Source: Pelobates cultripes
Lineage: Eukaryota > Chordata > Amphibia > Anura > Pelobatidae
DNA length: 64,000 nt
Direction: 5' to 3'
Assembly (NCBI GenBank): GCA_933207985.1
Contig: OW240912.1
Coordinates: forward strand, 362,880,212 to 362,944,211
Shown: one piece after another, positions 12,591 through 24,651 of the stretch
Numbering within the stretch: the first letter of the stretch is position 1
How the letters are laid out: the number at the start of each line of letters is the position of its first letter
Translations under genes and position numbers: made by a program
Notes under the pieces: model-generated
Database searches by the model: none
Seen by the model: the letters and a program-made list of their open reading frames with translations, nothing else
What the model was told of the DNA's origin: nothing

Positions 12591-12793
12591 CAGGGTTTCC
12601 CAATTCATTTTTCCCGTGGAACTCCCCTCACCCCCCCAAAAAAACAATTTCACACCGTTGCTTAAATCTTTCAATTAGCATAGCATAATAACAAAGTGCC
12701 AGCGCTATGTGCAAAAGCCTTCTATTGAGGCAATCTATGTATATGTGGAAAAAATAAACAACTTCTCTCTATAGGTAAATGATGTATAAACAA

Positions 12794-14941
12794 TTATTAT
12801 TATTATTATTATTGCCATTTATATAGCGCCAACAGATTCCGTAGCACTTTACAATATTATGAAAGGGGATTTAACTATAAATAGGACAATTAGGACAATT
12901 ACAAATAAACTTACAGGAACAATAGGTTGAAGAGGACCCTGCTCAATTGAGCTTACATTCTATAGGAGGTGGGGTGTAAAACACATTAGGACAGGAATGT
13001 GCAATCAAATAAGGTGGGCTGCCCTTTAGGAGAGGGCAAGAGACGGGTATGTGAGGTAGGGGTTAGTCTTGGAGGCCATAAGCTTTCCTAAAGAGATGGG
13101 TTTTAAGGCACTTCTTAAAAGATGCAAGACTAGGGGAGAGTCGGATGGCGGTAGGCAGGCTATTCCATAGGAAGGGAGCCGCCCGCGAGAAGTCCTGCAA
13201 GCGCGAGTTGGCCGTACGGGTGCGGACAACGGACAGGAGGTGGTCACGGGCAGAGCGGAGAGACCGAGAAGGGACATACCTGTGGATCAGTGAGGAGATA
13301 TAAGAGGGGCTAGAGTTGTTCAGTGCTTTATAGGTGTGAGTTAGTGCCTTGAATTGACTCCTATAGCACACAGGAAGCCAATGTAAGGACTGGCAGAGGG
13401 GTGAGGTGTGAGAGAACCGACTAGAGAGGAAAATCAGTCTAGCAGCAGCATTCATTACAGACTGTAGGGGTGCAGTACGGCTTTTGGGAAGACCAAGCAG
13501 GAGAGGGTTACAATAATCCATGCGTGAAATTATTAGAGCATGGACAAGCTCCTTGGTAGTATCTGGTGCAAGAAAGGGGCGGATGCGGGCTATGTTTTTA
13601 AGATGGAATCTACAGGATTTGGCAACATGCAGGATGTGAGGCTCAAAGGTGAGACCAGAGTCAAGTATGACGCCAAGACAGCGCGCTTGCAAGGATGGGC
13701 TGATGTTGGTACCACAAACTTGAAGGGAGAGCGAGAGAGGAGGATCAGTATTAGGAGGAGGAAAGACAAGGAGCTCAGTTTTTGAGAGATTGAGTTTCAG
13801 AAAGCGGGAGGACATCCAGTCAGAGATGGAAGAAAGGCAAGCAGTGACACGTTGCAGGACAGCAGGGGAGAGGTCCGGGGAGGAGAGATATAGCTGGGTG
13901 TCATCAGCGTACAGGTGGTAGTGGAAACCAAATGAGGTAATAAGTTTGCCAAGAGAGGCAGTATAAAGAGAAAATAGAAGGGGACCAAGGACGGAGCCTT
14001 GGGGGACTCCAACCGAGACAGGGCGAGGGGAGGAGGTATCATTAGAAAAAGAGACACTGAATGAGCGTTGGGAGAGATAAGAGGAAAACCACGAGAGGAC
14101 AGAGTCACAGAGACCAAGCGATTGCAGAGTTTGAAGAAGGAGAGCATGATCAACGGTGTCAAAGGCCGCTGAGAGGTCAAGAAGAATTAGTATGGAGTAG
14201 TGGCCTTTGGATTTAGCTGCGATTAGGTTGTTAGTAACTTTGATAAGGGCAGTCTCTGTAGAGTGGAGAGGGCGGAAGCCAGATTGAAGGGGGTCAAGGA
14301 GAGAGTTGGAATTGAGGAAATGAGACACACGGGTAAAGACGAGTCTTTCCAGAAGCTTTGAGGAAAAAGGGAGCAGGGATATGGGACGGTAGTTAGAGGG
14401 GGTGGACGGGTCAAGGGATGTTTTTTTTAGTATAGGTACTACAGTGGCATGTTTAAGGTCAGCAGGGACGATGCCAGAAGAGAGCGAGCAGTTGAAGATG
14501 TGTGTTAGAGAAGGCACGAGACAAGCGGAGAGAGATCTGATAAGGTGAGACGGGACAGGATCGAGCGGGCAAGTGGTGGGGCGAGAGGAGCAAAGAAGAG
14601 CAGCCACCTCTTGGTCAGTGGCTGGGGAGAATGTCTGAAGGGTAGGAAAGGCATGATCAATGTGTGATTGAGAAACAGAAAGGCAAGGAGGGGAGAATTC
14701 TTTCCTTAGCTTTTCAATTTTGTCAGTGAAGTAACATGCAAAGTTATCAGCAGTAAGGTTGGTTTGGGGTGTGGCCACAGCGGGGCGAAGAAGAGAATTA
14801 AAGGTGTCAAAGAGACGCCTGGGGTTGCGGGAACATGAACTAATGAGAGAGGAAAAATAGGACTGTTTGGCAAGGGCAAGGGCTGCACTGTATGAACACA
14901 GTATGAATCTATAATGGAGAAAGTCTGACTGGGTGCGAGTC
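12794..14941 (-). mobile_element. L2-clade LINE, 5' truncated
   Basis: The element reads on the minus strand. Its 3' end carries an (AAT)n tail, seen as ATT repeats at 12794-12815, next to CACTTTACAATATTATG, typical of amphibian and fish L2-like 3' ends. ACAA at 12790-12793 and 14942-14945 is a short target duplication. The endonuclease region is missing, and a reverse transcriptase frame occupies most of the copy. The insertion point is exact because the second arm of the foldback element preserves the empty site. Confidence 0.88.
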
Positions 14942-14943
14942 AC
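13063..14943 (-). CDS. L2-type LINE reverse transcriptase (open, 5' partial)
   Basis: This 626-codon frame has no stop and encodes the polymerase and C-terminal part of an L2-clade ORF2 protein, which copies LINE RNA into DNA at the target site. Catalytic motifs are visible: [14 protein letters not shown] (aspartate near residue 256), [10 protein letters not shown] (near 312) and YADDTQLY (345-348). The C-terminus ([12 protein letters not shown]) is typical of the clade. The apurinic-type endonuclease that should precede it is missing. The ATG near 14943 falls at the junction with the foldback element, so it is not the natural start. The unbroken frame suggests a young insertion. Confidence 0.85.
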   Translation of the reverse strand: MTRTQSDFLHYRFILCSYSAALALAKQSYFSSLISSCSRNPRRLFDTFNSLLRPAVATPQTNLTADNFACYFTDKIEKLRKEFSPPCLSVSQSHIDHAFPTLQTFSPATDQEVAALLCSSRPTTCPLDPVPSHLIRSLSACLVPSLTHIFNCSLSSGIVPADLKHATVVPILKKTSLDPSTPSNYRPISLLPFSSKLLERLVFTRVSHFLNSNSLLDPLQSGFRPLHSTETALIKVTNNLIAAKSKGHYSILILLDLSAAFDTVDHALLLQTLQSLGLCDSVLSWFSSYLSQRSFSVSFSNDTSSPRPVSVGVPQGSVLGPLLFSLYTASLGKLITSFGFHYHLYADDTQLYLSSPDLSPAVLQRVTACLSSISDWMSSRFLKLNLSKTELLVFPPPNTDPPLSLSLQVCGTNISPSLQARCLGVILDSGLTFEPHILHVAKSCRFHLKNIARIRPFLAPDTTKELVHALIISRMDYCNPLLLGLPKSRTAPLQSVMNAAARLIFLSSRFSHTSPLCQSLHWLPVCYRSQFKALTHTYKALNNSSPSYISSLIHRYVPSRSLRSARDHLLSVVRTRTANSRLQDFSRAAPFLWNSLPTAIRLSPSLASFKKCLKTHLFRKAYGLQD

Positions 14944-15630
14944 AACACCTCTATATCACAGTAAGTTGAATTATACACACAAAAATATATATTAAAAGTT
15001 TGCAAAAGGAGTCTTTTAAGGGTTAATCCTTTGTTGCAGTTGAAATGATAACATCCGTGGATACACTGAAGCACTTGTGTAGGTTATACCTTAAAAGGAT
15101 ACAAAAAAAGGATTTGCATAGTGTAAAACTGCTTTAATAATAAAAAGAGATACCCTTTCCCCCAAATATGGACTCTTACATTAGCAAATGGTGATACTTG
15201 TCTCCAAGATATCACAATCAGGTTTCACAGAATCAGAGGTTGAATAGCCGTTTTACCGTCCACTGGTCCTGATGGTTCAAAACTCCCGCCCGATCTCAGC
15301 GCTGAGGGGGTGGAGTATAGCATACAGGCTGACCATGTCTGTGTGTGGTCGGTTCAAAAGCAGGCTGTCATCATCAAAGCCTCTGCGTCCTGGATACCGT
15401 TGGCACTTCAACCCGTTTCGCCCGTTCTCTCTGGCTTTTTCAAGATAGACTCCTTTTGCCAACTTTTAATATATATTTTTGTGTGTATAATTCAACTTAC
15501 TGTGATATATAGGTGTTGTTTATACATCATTTACCTATAGAGAGAAGTTGTTTATTTTTTCCACATATACATAGATTGCCTCAATAGAAGGCTTTTGCAC
15601 ATAGCGCTGGCACTTTGTTATTATATGTTA

Positions 15631-16070
15631 TTTAGGCAAGATTTTTTAAGGAATTTTATTTTGTGTCTAGCTGCTTGTATATACCATCATTTATCCTATA
15701 TTGTTTATTTACTACGATTGCGCTCTCCTATTTAAATACATTTTTATAGCAGAGCACACTAATTTCTACAGATAGTAAACAGATTGTAGGACTTAGAAGC
15801 AGATGTGCTGCTGTGTGTAGAGTTAGTGTTTGTATATAATTTTAGCATTTTAATACAGCGATGTGTTTGTATGTAATGTTTGCATTTGTGTGCAGTGGTG
15901 TGTTTGGATGTAGTGTTTGATTTTAAATGCAGATGTACATTTGTGTGTAGTATTGGTGTTTGAATATCATTTTGGAGTTAACGTTCAGGGGTGTCTTTTT
16001 ATGTCATGTTTGTGTTTGCAGGAGTGTGTGTTGTGTTGGTGTTTGATTGCTGGGATGTCTGTACATGTAC
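15631..16070. other. hAT interior without a gene
   Basis: AT-rich sequence between the foldback arm and the CA/TG array. It has repeated phrases such as TGTGTGTAGTGTTTG (about 15810-15960) that look like the degenerate start of the neighbouring TG array. I see no coding potential. Confidence 0.5.
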
Positions 16071-16074
16071 TGCC

Positions 16075-16905
16075 ATATACATACACATTAACAAACAGAA
16101 ACACACACAGACACATACACAGCCATATACACACAAACACATACACTCACAGACACACACACTGACACAGATACACACACATTGAGACACAGATACCCAC
16201 ACTGGCACATACAAACACAGATACACACACTTCAACACAGACAAAAACAGGCACATACAAACACAGATACACACCGGTACATGCACACAGAGATACACAC
16301 ACACACACAGATACACACAGTGACACATACACACAGGCATACAGATCCACGCACTGACACACAGATACACACACCTTGACACACAGTGTGTATCTGTGTG
16401 TGTGTGTATCTGTGTGTCTATGTGTGCCTGTGTGTATATCTGTGTATCAAATTGTGTATATCTGTGTGTATGTGCCGGTGTGTATCTGTGTTTGTATGTG
16501 CTGGTGTGGGTCCATGTGTCAAGGTGTGTGTATCTGTGTTTTTATGTTCCAGTGTGAGTATATGTGTTTCAGTTTGTATGTATGTATCTGACTCAAAGAT
16601 ACACACTGGCACATAGTGGCACACATATACACACACTGACATAAACACTGACACACAGATACACATACTGACACACACACTGGCACAATTATACACACAT
16701 TGGCGCACACACACGCTGACAGATACACTGACACACACACAGACAGATACACTGACACAGATACACACTAGCACATACACACACTGACACACACAGACAC
16801 AGATACACAGATATACACACACCTTGACACACAGATACACAAACTGACACATGCACACACAGATACACATACATTGGCAGATACACACACAGATACACAT
16901 ACATA
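16075..16905. repeat. CA/TG microsatellite with strand switches
   Basis: Interrupted CA repeats with ACACAGATACACACAC units run from 16075 to 16380, switch to TG units (16385-16580), then return to CA units (16590-16905). The middle block is inverted relative to its neighbours. Cysteine- and valine-rich open frames on both strands come only from the repeat. Confidence 0.92.
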
Positions 16906-17210
16906 TTACATTTGCTGTTCACTTACCTTTTTCCTTAATGAGGGTGACTTCCTTCAGTGCTACAGGCTGCTGGCTGAGGATGGTGTGCCAGGTGAGCAGC
17001 TGCTCACTCTCAGCTGCTCCCTCTCTCTCCCTTTCAGCCAGTGCACTCTGTCTGGGAGGAAGTGCTGACCGGACCACTGTTTAGCGATACCTATTGGGTG
17101 GTCCTATCACAGTGGAACCCCAATTTTATTCTTGCGGAACCCTAGGGTTTCGCGGAACACCAATTGGAAAATGCTGGGTTAGAGAGTACTGAACTAGCCT
17201 CCCCCTATAC

Positions 17211-18865
17211 CTCTCAGCCCATAGTTATTCCTCAGAATTGACAAAAAAAACAAAAAAAGAACCCAATGCGTTATCATCACTATTAGATCACCTACGTTCT
17301 GCAGTGGTAACACATCAAAGTGGCACAGCTGCAGTTTATTTACCACTGTTAATGGTATTAAGATAAGCTTGAAATAAATGTTCGAAGTCTCATTTCACAT
17401 TTGATTGTAATGTGGATATCAGATTATATTGATAGCATGTTTTTTTCAAGGAGCATTTTAAAATCACAGCCCTGAAACATTTACAACACTTTAAAACTAC
17501 AGGCACGTTATAAACCTCAAAAAACATAAGTAACTTTCCTTTAGGAAAAAAAAATAATATTAGTTTGTCTTCCTTTAAATTCCTATTCCACTGTATACAC
17601 TATATGTGTATAGATTTTGCCTGGTTTTCCATTCCAGATCGGAATGATCTCACTGAATAGAGCATTTGGACAGCTATATAAATCTTTGTAGTGATATAGA
17701 TCTATTTATATGTTTATTTCAACTTCTTATTGCATTGTTAGCACATTTTACTACTGGTAATGCCGTTCTCACCTTTTCCCCTTACATTGCCTAATCTTTG
17801 TTGCTAACTTGGGAAAAGCAAATGGTCTGAAGGTGCCAAAAATACTAAAATTGTAGCCTTGGGGAACCATTCAGTTAATCTCCCTGTAAATCAGTCATTG
17901 AAATCCCAGTAGATATACAATATATACATTAGACATCATGGACACCGGGTCATAGGTAAATTGTCATTAAATTGCTACAATAAAAAAGCAATTCTCTGCC
18001 TATACTGTATGATATAAATTACAAACATATCTATCTATCTATCTATAGAACTCCACTGGCAAACTATCTTTTCCTATTCAAAGTCATTCTCACCCTTATT
18101 AGGACGGGAATAGGGTTTATGAGTGCTAAGAAAATGATAGAAAGATCTGTGCACAAACTTATAAAGGATTTATGGCTTGTTAGATACTCGGGACCTTAGA
18201 TCCCAAATTGCAGATCAATTCATTCCTTGACAGAAAATACAGCTTATCTGGAAAAAAAAATTTCACGATATGATCCATGCTCTTTACTAGCATTGGAAAA
18301 TGCAGTTTTGTAGTTTTGTTGTGTGTAGTTTACAAACGTATTCCAATATTCATCCGTAATATTCACTAAAGTGATGAATGTCTGGAATTCAAAGTACATT
18401 TCAAAAAGGCAAAACAGCCGAACTAGAAGCATTGCTGATTTTTTTTTCTTCTGGTTTGAATGTTTTTGTCTTATATTTAAAATCCACTTTAAATTTCTCA
18501 CTTTAGTGAATAAATCTGCAGGTGTATTTTAAACGCAGAATAGGATTTGATGAATGAGACTCAGGGGGCAGATATTTTTTTTTTAGATGAAATTTAAAGA
18601 AAGTAGTGTGAATCTAGTGTCCTGTTGTTGCACATGTATTATGTGATGGGAGAAACTAGCTGAGTAGCCTAAGCAGAGCAAGTACTGGTCAAGTGATCAG
18701 CCGCTGGCTCTTTGCTTTCTTCTGTTATGCAACAGAAACAGTCACATTCTAATACATTTTTATAACAGTTTAAAAAGTGATCATCGTAATGGAGCTCGGT
18801 ACTCAGTCTGAGTATCTCTGTTAATATCCTTCCTTTCCCAGAAAGACACCTTCAGTGATTAAAGC
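17211..18865. other. AT-rich intergenic stretch
   Basis: No gene or recognisable transposon is seen. A short ATCT run lies at about 18029-18049. The short minus-strand open frame near 18244-18501 has no recognisable domain. Confidence 0.5.
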
Positions 18866-19250
18866 CAGGACCACCATCAGGGGGTGACAACAATGACGTT
18901 TGTCACGGGCCAGGCGGTCCACACATTCCCCATCTCTAGTGGCCGAACTTCCGCCAGTGCACCTGCACCTGGGCCCGCATGCTGATGGGTCCCACGCACT
19001 TAGGGCAACCCACATGGGAATGCTCAGCACTGTGGCCGTGTAATATCACACCGGACCCCATTAAAAATGTCAGTTGCAATTACTGCTTGGAGGAAGTGAC
19101 AGCCGGTAACTTCATCCCAGTTTACTCCGCACAGGAGGGAGGAGAGGCAGAACGGAGCCATAGAGAAGGGAGAGCCAGCTGACTCCCATCATCCCCAGCC
19201 ACCCTCCTATACAAAAAAGGTAAAAAAACAGGGTGGCTGAAAAATGAGCT
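18866..19250 (+). mobile_element. hAT-like left end with donor-like motif
   Basis: The sequence CAGGACCACCATCAGGGGG resembles a hAT terminus. It is followed by a GC-rich segment containing GGAGGAAGTGACAGCC, the phrase CCACCCTCCTATAC, then AAAAGGTAAAAAAAC (about 19215-19229) and a TG array from 19251. A related phrase (CCACCCTCCTG, then CCTACCTTTT) occurs in opposite orientation at about 21627-21650. No right terminus with a target duplication was found. Confidence 0.45.
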
Positions 19251-20025
19251 GCGTGTGTGTGCGTGTGTGTCTGTATGTATGTGTGTGTCTGTATGTGTGT
19301 GTGTCTGTATGTCTGTCTGTCAGTATGTATGTGTGTGTCTGTATGTCTGTCAGTATGTATGCGTGTGTCTGTATGTGTCTGTATTTCTGTCAGTATGTAT
19401 GTGTGTGTCTGTATGTCCGTCAGTACGTATGTGTGTCTTTATGTCTATCTGTATGTCAGTATGTATGTATGTGTCTGGATGTCTACCTGTATGTCAGTAT
19501 GTATGTATGTGTCTGTATGTCTATCTGTATGCGTGTGTCTGTATGCGTGTGTCTGTATGTGTCTGTATTTCTGTCTGTCTGTCACTATGTATGTGTGTGT
19601 CTGTATGTCCGTCAGTATGTGTGTGTGTCTTTAAGTGTTTCTGTATGTATGTGTGTGTGTCTGTATGTATGTCTGTGTATGAGTGTCAGCATCTGTGTGT
19701 GTCAGTGTGGGTATGTGTGTGTAACTGTGCCATTGTGTGTGTCTGCATGTGTATCTGTGTGTGTATTTGTGTGTCTGTGTATCTGTGTATGTATATGTAT
19801 AAGTGTATCAGTGTATACACTGTACACAAATGCATGCCTACATTCAAACAACATCCAAACTGAAATTATGTGTGTATACATATATACGCATACACACACA
19901 CATATACACACAAATTAATACACACATATATATACATATATATGCATACATACATAGATATACATACATATACACACACACTGCATCCACTACACACACA
20001 CACACACACACACAAACTGCATAGT
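19251..20025. repeat. TG then CA/TA microsatellite arrays
   Basis: From 19251 to about 19805 the repeat is TGTGTGTCTGTATGTATG with variants such as CTGTCAGTATG. From 19865 to 20025 it becomes CA and TA rich. The long cysteine-valine open frames over it are artefacts of the repeat. Confidence 0.92.
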
Positions 20026-20116
20026 CACATTCACCGACGATACTCACCTGTCCCAGGGCATCCACGAAGCCCTGGAGGTCAGTCTGCAGCAGTTATAGGC
20101 TTAACATGTAACACAA

Positions 20117-20371
20117 GGGAGCAAAACAGGATAGCGAGCAACAAACCGAAGCACTGAATCCAAAAGAGAGAGTGCCGGTCTGTACTCACAATCCTGTGTA
20201 CCGCCCGGAGACTCCACGGGTCTCCTGGGGCTTAACCCCTATAAAGATAAGAAACACAATGAAAGAGATGCTACAAGTGTCCTACATTGCCACATCCATA
20301 TCCAGGGGATGCAGAGGGTCTCATACTTTGTTTCAAGTTGAGACACTTGTAGCATCTCTTTCGTTGTGTTT
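20117..20371. mobile_element. 255-bp insertion with 17-bp target duplication
   Basis: CTTAACATGTAACACAA occurs at 20100-20116 and again at 20372-20388, exactly flanking the insert. A duplication of this length is typical of LINE-machinery insertions. Inside, AAGAAACACAATGAAAGAG (from about 20249) pairs with its near-perfect complement ending at about 20373, giving arms of about 33 bp around a loop of about 58 bp. I do not recognise the inserted family; there is no clear pol III promoter or A tail. Confidence 0.7.
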
Positions 20372-21081
20372 CTTAACATGTAACACAACTAAAAGGACAG
20401 CAACAAGGGGCTCCAGGCACTATAACCTATTCAATAACACAAAATTATTATACAGGCTACAGTGTCCCTTAAAATAATACTATTAATGTTTTGTTTTATA
20501 TAGCAACACTATATTTGACAACACTGTTCAACAGGTAGATGAACCATAAAAAAATAATTATTACAAATGAGGCAGGCAGAAGGTAGTGCTAACAATCTGT
20601 ATTGATGATCTATAATAACTTTTACTTTAAAACACTGGCAAAAAAAAAAATGCACAGAAACGTGTTAACTACAATTAAAAAATTCATGTTAATTCAGCTG
20701 CATTGGGCTATATTGGTTTATATTTTACAAGTAACTTTTTTAGCTCAAAGCAACTCTTTGTTTTAAGATAACTCTATCTTAGCCACCATCTTTCTTCTGT
20801 CCTCCATCTTCAGCTCCTGATACTTCATCAGGCTCAGCTACACCAACAGCTTATTCTCATTCAGGCAAGAGGATACAACATAGAAACTTATGGAGGATCC
20901 CATGAGATAGAGGATTCCTCCACAGAAGGACCATGTAGAAGCTCTACATTTTGTCAAGTTTTTGTTAACTTGAACATAAAGTCCACTTCGTCTCTTGATA
21001 TGTTTGATATTTGAATTTGAATAAAACTCCAACAGAAGAATTTCATAAAGAATGATGAAAATTTCAGAAGTGACAGATCCA

Positions 21082-21655
21082 CTTTAAAGTATCACTATAG
21101 TGCCGCGCGCATTCTAACAGTCCATAGGAAAGCATTGATGAGTGGCGTTATTGTGAGTGTGGCAGGGGGAGGGGGGGTGACAGTGTGGTGGGGTGACAGT
21201 TACACAGACACACCCGTGCATACACTGACAAACATGCAGATATACAAAAAAAAAACACATTGACACACATGCTGATACACAGACGCATATACACACACTG
21301 ACACACATGCAAATGCAGACACACATGTAGATATACAAACACTTTAGGACAAACATTCAAATACACAGAATGACACTCATACAGATACACAGGGCAAACA
21401 CTGACATACAGATACACATGCAGAAAAGAATACATATATAAAAAAATAGATACACTTACAGACACACACATACAGAGACATACATACACACATACATGCG
21501 AAGACATACATACAGAGACAAACATACATAGCGACACATACATACAGAGACATGCACACACATACATACAGAGACATACACACACATACAGAGACACACA
21601 CACAGAGACACTCAAACATACATTAGCCACCCTCCTGTTTCCTACCTTTTAGATG
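21082..21655. repeat. T2-like TTAAAG end followed by CA array
   Basis: TTAAAGTATCACTATAGTGCC at 21082-21102 resembles the ends of the TTAA-type MITEs seen elsewhere in this window. It leads into G-rich and then CA-rich simple repeats (about 21205-21615), and then TTAGCCACCCTCCTG followed by CCTACCTTTT, a splice-donor-like motif on the minus strand. That right part is the inverted counterpart of 19190-19250. Open frames over the CA array are artefacts. Confidence 0.55.
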
Positions 21656-21929
21656 CAGGAGGGTGACAAGTACAAAGAATAAAATGAAAATCACCTTCTT
21701 AGATCAAAACTCTAGGGAATTCTGAGCAATATTCAAATTCCAAATTTTCCTTATAGTCAAATTTATGGAGGTAATTCCAATGTCAATGGTAAATAGCAAT
21801 AGATTTACAGTGCCTTGAATATGCGACACTTAAAACCAGATGTTGTTAAATGAGCAGAGAAAAACCCATTACATTTAACCTGACAATTGCTGTAAAAAAG
21901 TTTGCATATAATTAATAACTTGAACTTAA

Positions 21930-22285
21930 CAAGTTTAGCAAAATTAAGTTGTTATGGTGCCAGGAGGTCCCTGGTGCTCGTTTACCATTTGGGGTTAAAC
22001 TGTTCATGAATGGTTTAACCTCAAATTCTGTGTTCCAGCGCCTGATAGCTCTCCCGATGGTCCTTCCTCTATCTGAAAACTTAGATAATGGAACACTAGG
22101 GCAGCCACAGGGCTGCTGCTGATTTGGGGCAAACCAACCCCGTTATTTAAGATGTCAAATAGTGGAAGGACAGGAGTCAGAGCGATCTGAGGTTAAACCG
22201 TCTGTGAACAGTTTAAGCCTAAAGGTGAGTCATCGTCAGGGACCTCCTGGCACCATAACAGCTTTATTTTGATGAAGTTTTTATG
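21930..22285. repeat. Inverted-repeat MITE
   Basis: GTTATGGTGCCAGGAGGTCC at 21951-21970 is the reverse complement of GGACCTCCTGGCACCATAAC at 22240-22259. Similarity continues on both sides through GGGGTTAAACTGTTCA and its partner near 22205. The arms are about 100 bp around a centre of about 140 bp. It is non-coding and resembles the interior of the other TTAA-type MITEs here (41292, 60968). Confidence 0.75.
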
Positions 22286-22570
22286 TTGCCCACATTGATC
22301 CTTTAAAGTAGATTGATACAGCTTAACATTGCATGTGTGACTTGATTGAAGAATCTTTTCCTGATGCGCAAGTGGTCTGTCTATAGCAGAAGGCAAGGCC
22401 TCCATACTGTAAAACTGCAGGATATTTGATGACGAGTATTATATTTTTACTTTTGTTTACATGTATTTTTTTACTCTAATTTTAAGGTATTATCTGTATA
22501 ATGCATTACAAAACTAGGGAACCTTGTCAATTTTTGATACGTACACAATAGATACAATGCCTGCTTTATC

Positions 22571-22933
22571 TCATTGAAGTGGTTATAGTGTCTGGAGTCT
22601 TCTGGCACTGTACTTCAATGTTAAACTGTTTTTAACGTTTAATGCCAAACAAGCAACCCCAGCAGCTCATTCCCTCTCTGCTGCTTGGACTAATGAGGAC
22701 ACCTTTTCCTTAGCAACAGTGAGTGACTGTGATTGGATATCAGAGTACCCAGTTCTGGTATGTATCGGTGTGGTAAGAAGGAAGTGTGTAATCCTTGCAT
22801 TAGCCATACCTCCAGGAAGGGCAGGACTCTCGGTGATTAGGAACCCTTATTTATTAATAAACTGCTTGAAAATGGTCTAACAATGAAGGGAGAGACAACA
22901 CAACAACCAATTCAGTGTTATAGTACCTGCAGT
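22571..22933. repeat. T2/Kolobok-like MITE, left end degraded
   Basis: The right end CAGTGTCCTTTTAA (ending 22933) matches the TTAAAGG-type terminus in reverse. The left part, GAAGTGGTTATAGTGTCTGG, is the usual subterminal sequence, but the terminal TTAAAGG is not clear. Non-coding. Confidence 0.55.
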
Positions 22934-23283
22934 GTCCTTTTAAAGCTGCTGTCTGGTTATGTCCTTTGACTACTGGAATGAGAATTTGTGTTAAATCCGA
23001 TTTTATTGAGATCAATATAAGTCACAATTTCCCCACGCAGGGGAAGAAGTGCATGCACAGCATACAGGATGGTAAACATTATCCATTTCTCTCCATCTCA
23101 CTTTATTTTTGTCTTTCTCCAAACACAAACAGTACAGCGGTCACAGAGGATACTGTAAAATATATTCAATATATAGTAGCAGTTAAGGAAAACATGCAAC
23201 AGAGCGTTAGATCCGACATCAACAGAATTTTGTGAGGCATGCATGTCCCTGATATTACTATGTATCCAGAACAATGGTGGTGA

Positions 23284-23960
23284 TCACTCCTCCTTCCTTG
23301 TATTTAGGGTTAATGTATCAGGGAGCCTAGTTCTGTGGTCCAGGAAAGCCTTCCTTATGTAGGGGCCAACGAGTGTTAGATATGTTCCAGTGGTTCGGGG
23401 ATGTGGATTTTGGGGGTTTGAGTCCTGGGTAGAACGGTCCGGGAATAAGATTAAAAAGGTAAAGAATGAAGAAAAAAAAAAAGCAAAGGTAGTAGAGAGA
23501 GAGATGAGTAGTGAGAGGGGGAGATGTGTAGCACCACCCCCAGTCACCGCCCCAGTCCACTGAGCCCTGTGGGCCCCCTCATAATCGTCCTGCCTGGGTG
23601 CTTGTGTTAATTCTCCAGTGGCTCAGGTAGTAGACAGGAGGTTTTACGAAATCGTTAGATAAAACATGGTGCAGCCAGTAAAACCACCGCTGCATGTATT
23701 TTTTTGGGTGAGGATTTTGTATGTGTTTTCTTGAAACCGTGCCAACGTCTGAGTTTTTTGTACATGGGTTATGATCTTGTCCCATTCCGCTTCGGTAAGT
23801 GCTGTGCCAAGATCCTCTTCCCACTGTCTGATACAGAGTGGTTTCAGGATGTATAGGCCTGGTATTAGTGAGGAATAGATCAGGGAGATGGCTTTTGGTG
23901 GTACTGTGTCCTGCATGCAGAAGGACTCAAAGTGCCTTCGGTCTCAGAGTAGGCAAGGTT
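23284..23960 (-). pseudogene. L1/Tx1-type LINE ORF2 C-terminal fragment
   Basis: On the minus strand from about 23950 the translation runs through a serine/phenylalanine stretch to RQWEEDLGTALTEAEWDKI and then RFQENTYKILT. This is the conserved segment after the reverse transcriptase of L1 and Tx1 ORF2 proteins. It ends in a frame-shifted CxxC-like region. Everything upstream, including endonuclease and polymerase, is absent, so this is a short 5'-truncated relic. Confidence 0.72.
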
Positions 23961-24583
23961 TCTGGGGGATCGCTGGAATGAAAATTTAAATATGTAATGG
24001 TTTATACTATTACTGCAATAACAACCTTTGTATGAGTGTGTGTTTTCAAATTAGAAAGCACAGACCAGAGAGTGTAAAGTAGATAGTATTCTCCTGTTAC
24101 TAAAATAAAACACAATACTAAAACATAGTGTGTGAAATAAATTGACCATAGGTCAAGATGAATGACCAGATACGTAGCAAAATAACAAACATATACCAGT
24201 GATGCAAAATCAGATTAAGGATAAACAGTAGAAATAAATAAATAAAACAAATGCAAAATAAAAAAATAAAAACTTGCTCTTGGTAAGAAGTGAATGGTTT
24301 TCTATCCCTTTAGTTATGTTTAGGCATGGACTCCCATGTTATAATCTGCTCCTGAGAGATTTCAGTAAGGAAGTCAGACTCAGCTGCAATTAGTACATAT
24401 ATTATAGAACACACAGTCTATTAGAGACTAACATAAATTGTTGAATCTAGAGTTAAATAATGCATATTCAATGCGGGAAGATGACTCTGTATTCTTGCAC
24501 ACTATTGCCCAACTGCATTAATCTCTCTCCGTCCTTGATGCTGTTTTGTTAATATTTGTTGGCAGAAAAAATACATTTTCATT

Positions 24584-24651
24584 CTGGCTGGCAGGGGATT
24601 ATGGGGCATGTAGTTTAGCACAATCTGGAGTGCAAAGGTTGGACAGCCCTG
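24584..24651 (-). mobile_element. Short hAT-like end fragment
   Basis: Read on the minus strand it begins CAGGGCTGTCCAACCTTTGC and continues with a sequence like the common vertebrate repeat that contains ACTACATGCCCC. Only about 70 bp are recognisable. Confidence 0.5.

Larger units (their letters stand above)
12681..15630. repeat. Foldback element with about 185-bp inverted arms
   Basis: The left arm (12681-12793, resuming at 14946-15017) is the reverse complement of the right arm (15448-15630). Shared words include AGTGCCAGCGCTATGTGC and GGTAAATGATGTATAAACAA. The centre (15018-15447) has no coding region. The left arm is interrupted exactly at ATAAACAA/ACAACACC by the L2 LINE, and the uninterrupted right arm gives the original sequence of the target. 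Confidence 0.85.
12591..17176 (-). mobile_element. hAT-type element inserted in the satellite
   Basis: The left end CAGGGTTTCCCAA and the reverse complement of the right end, CAGCATTTTCCAA, form imperfect terminal inverted repeats. The flanks are GATTAGAG (12583-12590) and GGTTAGAG (17177-17184), an 8-bp target duplication with one mismatch, and both are satellite sequence. No transposase is visible, so this is non-autonomous. The interior holds a foldback element with an L2 LINE, and a CA/TG array. I place it on the minus strand because a splice-donor-like AAGGTAAGT (complement of 16921-16929) points inward from the right end. Confidence 0.85.

Noticed and set aside
13540..13785. Plus-strand open frame within the L2 copy
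   Set aside because: Antisense to the reverse transcriptase frame; no independent support.
15917..20157. Cysteine/valine- or histidine/threonine-rich open frames on both strands, superficially like small secreted proteins
   Set aside because: They are translations of TG/CA microsatellites; no signal peptide, start context or conserved spacing was found. The same holds at 21114-21630 and 58411-59167.
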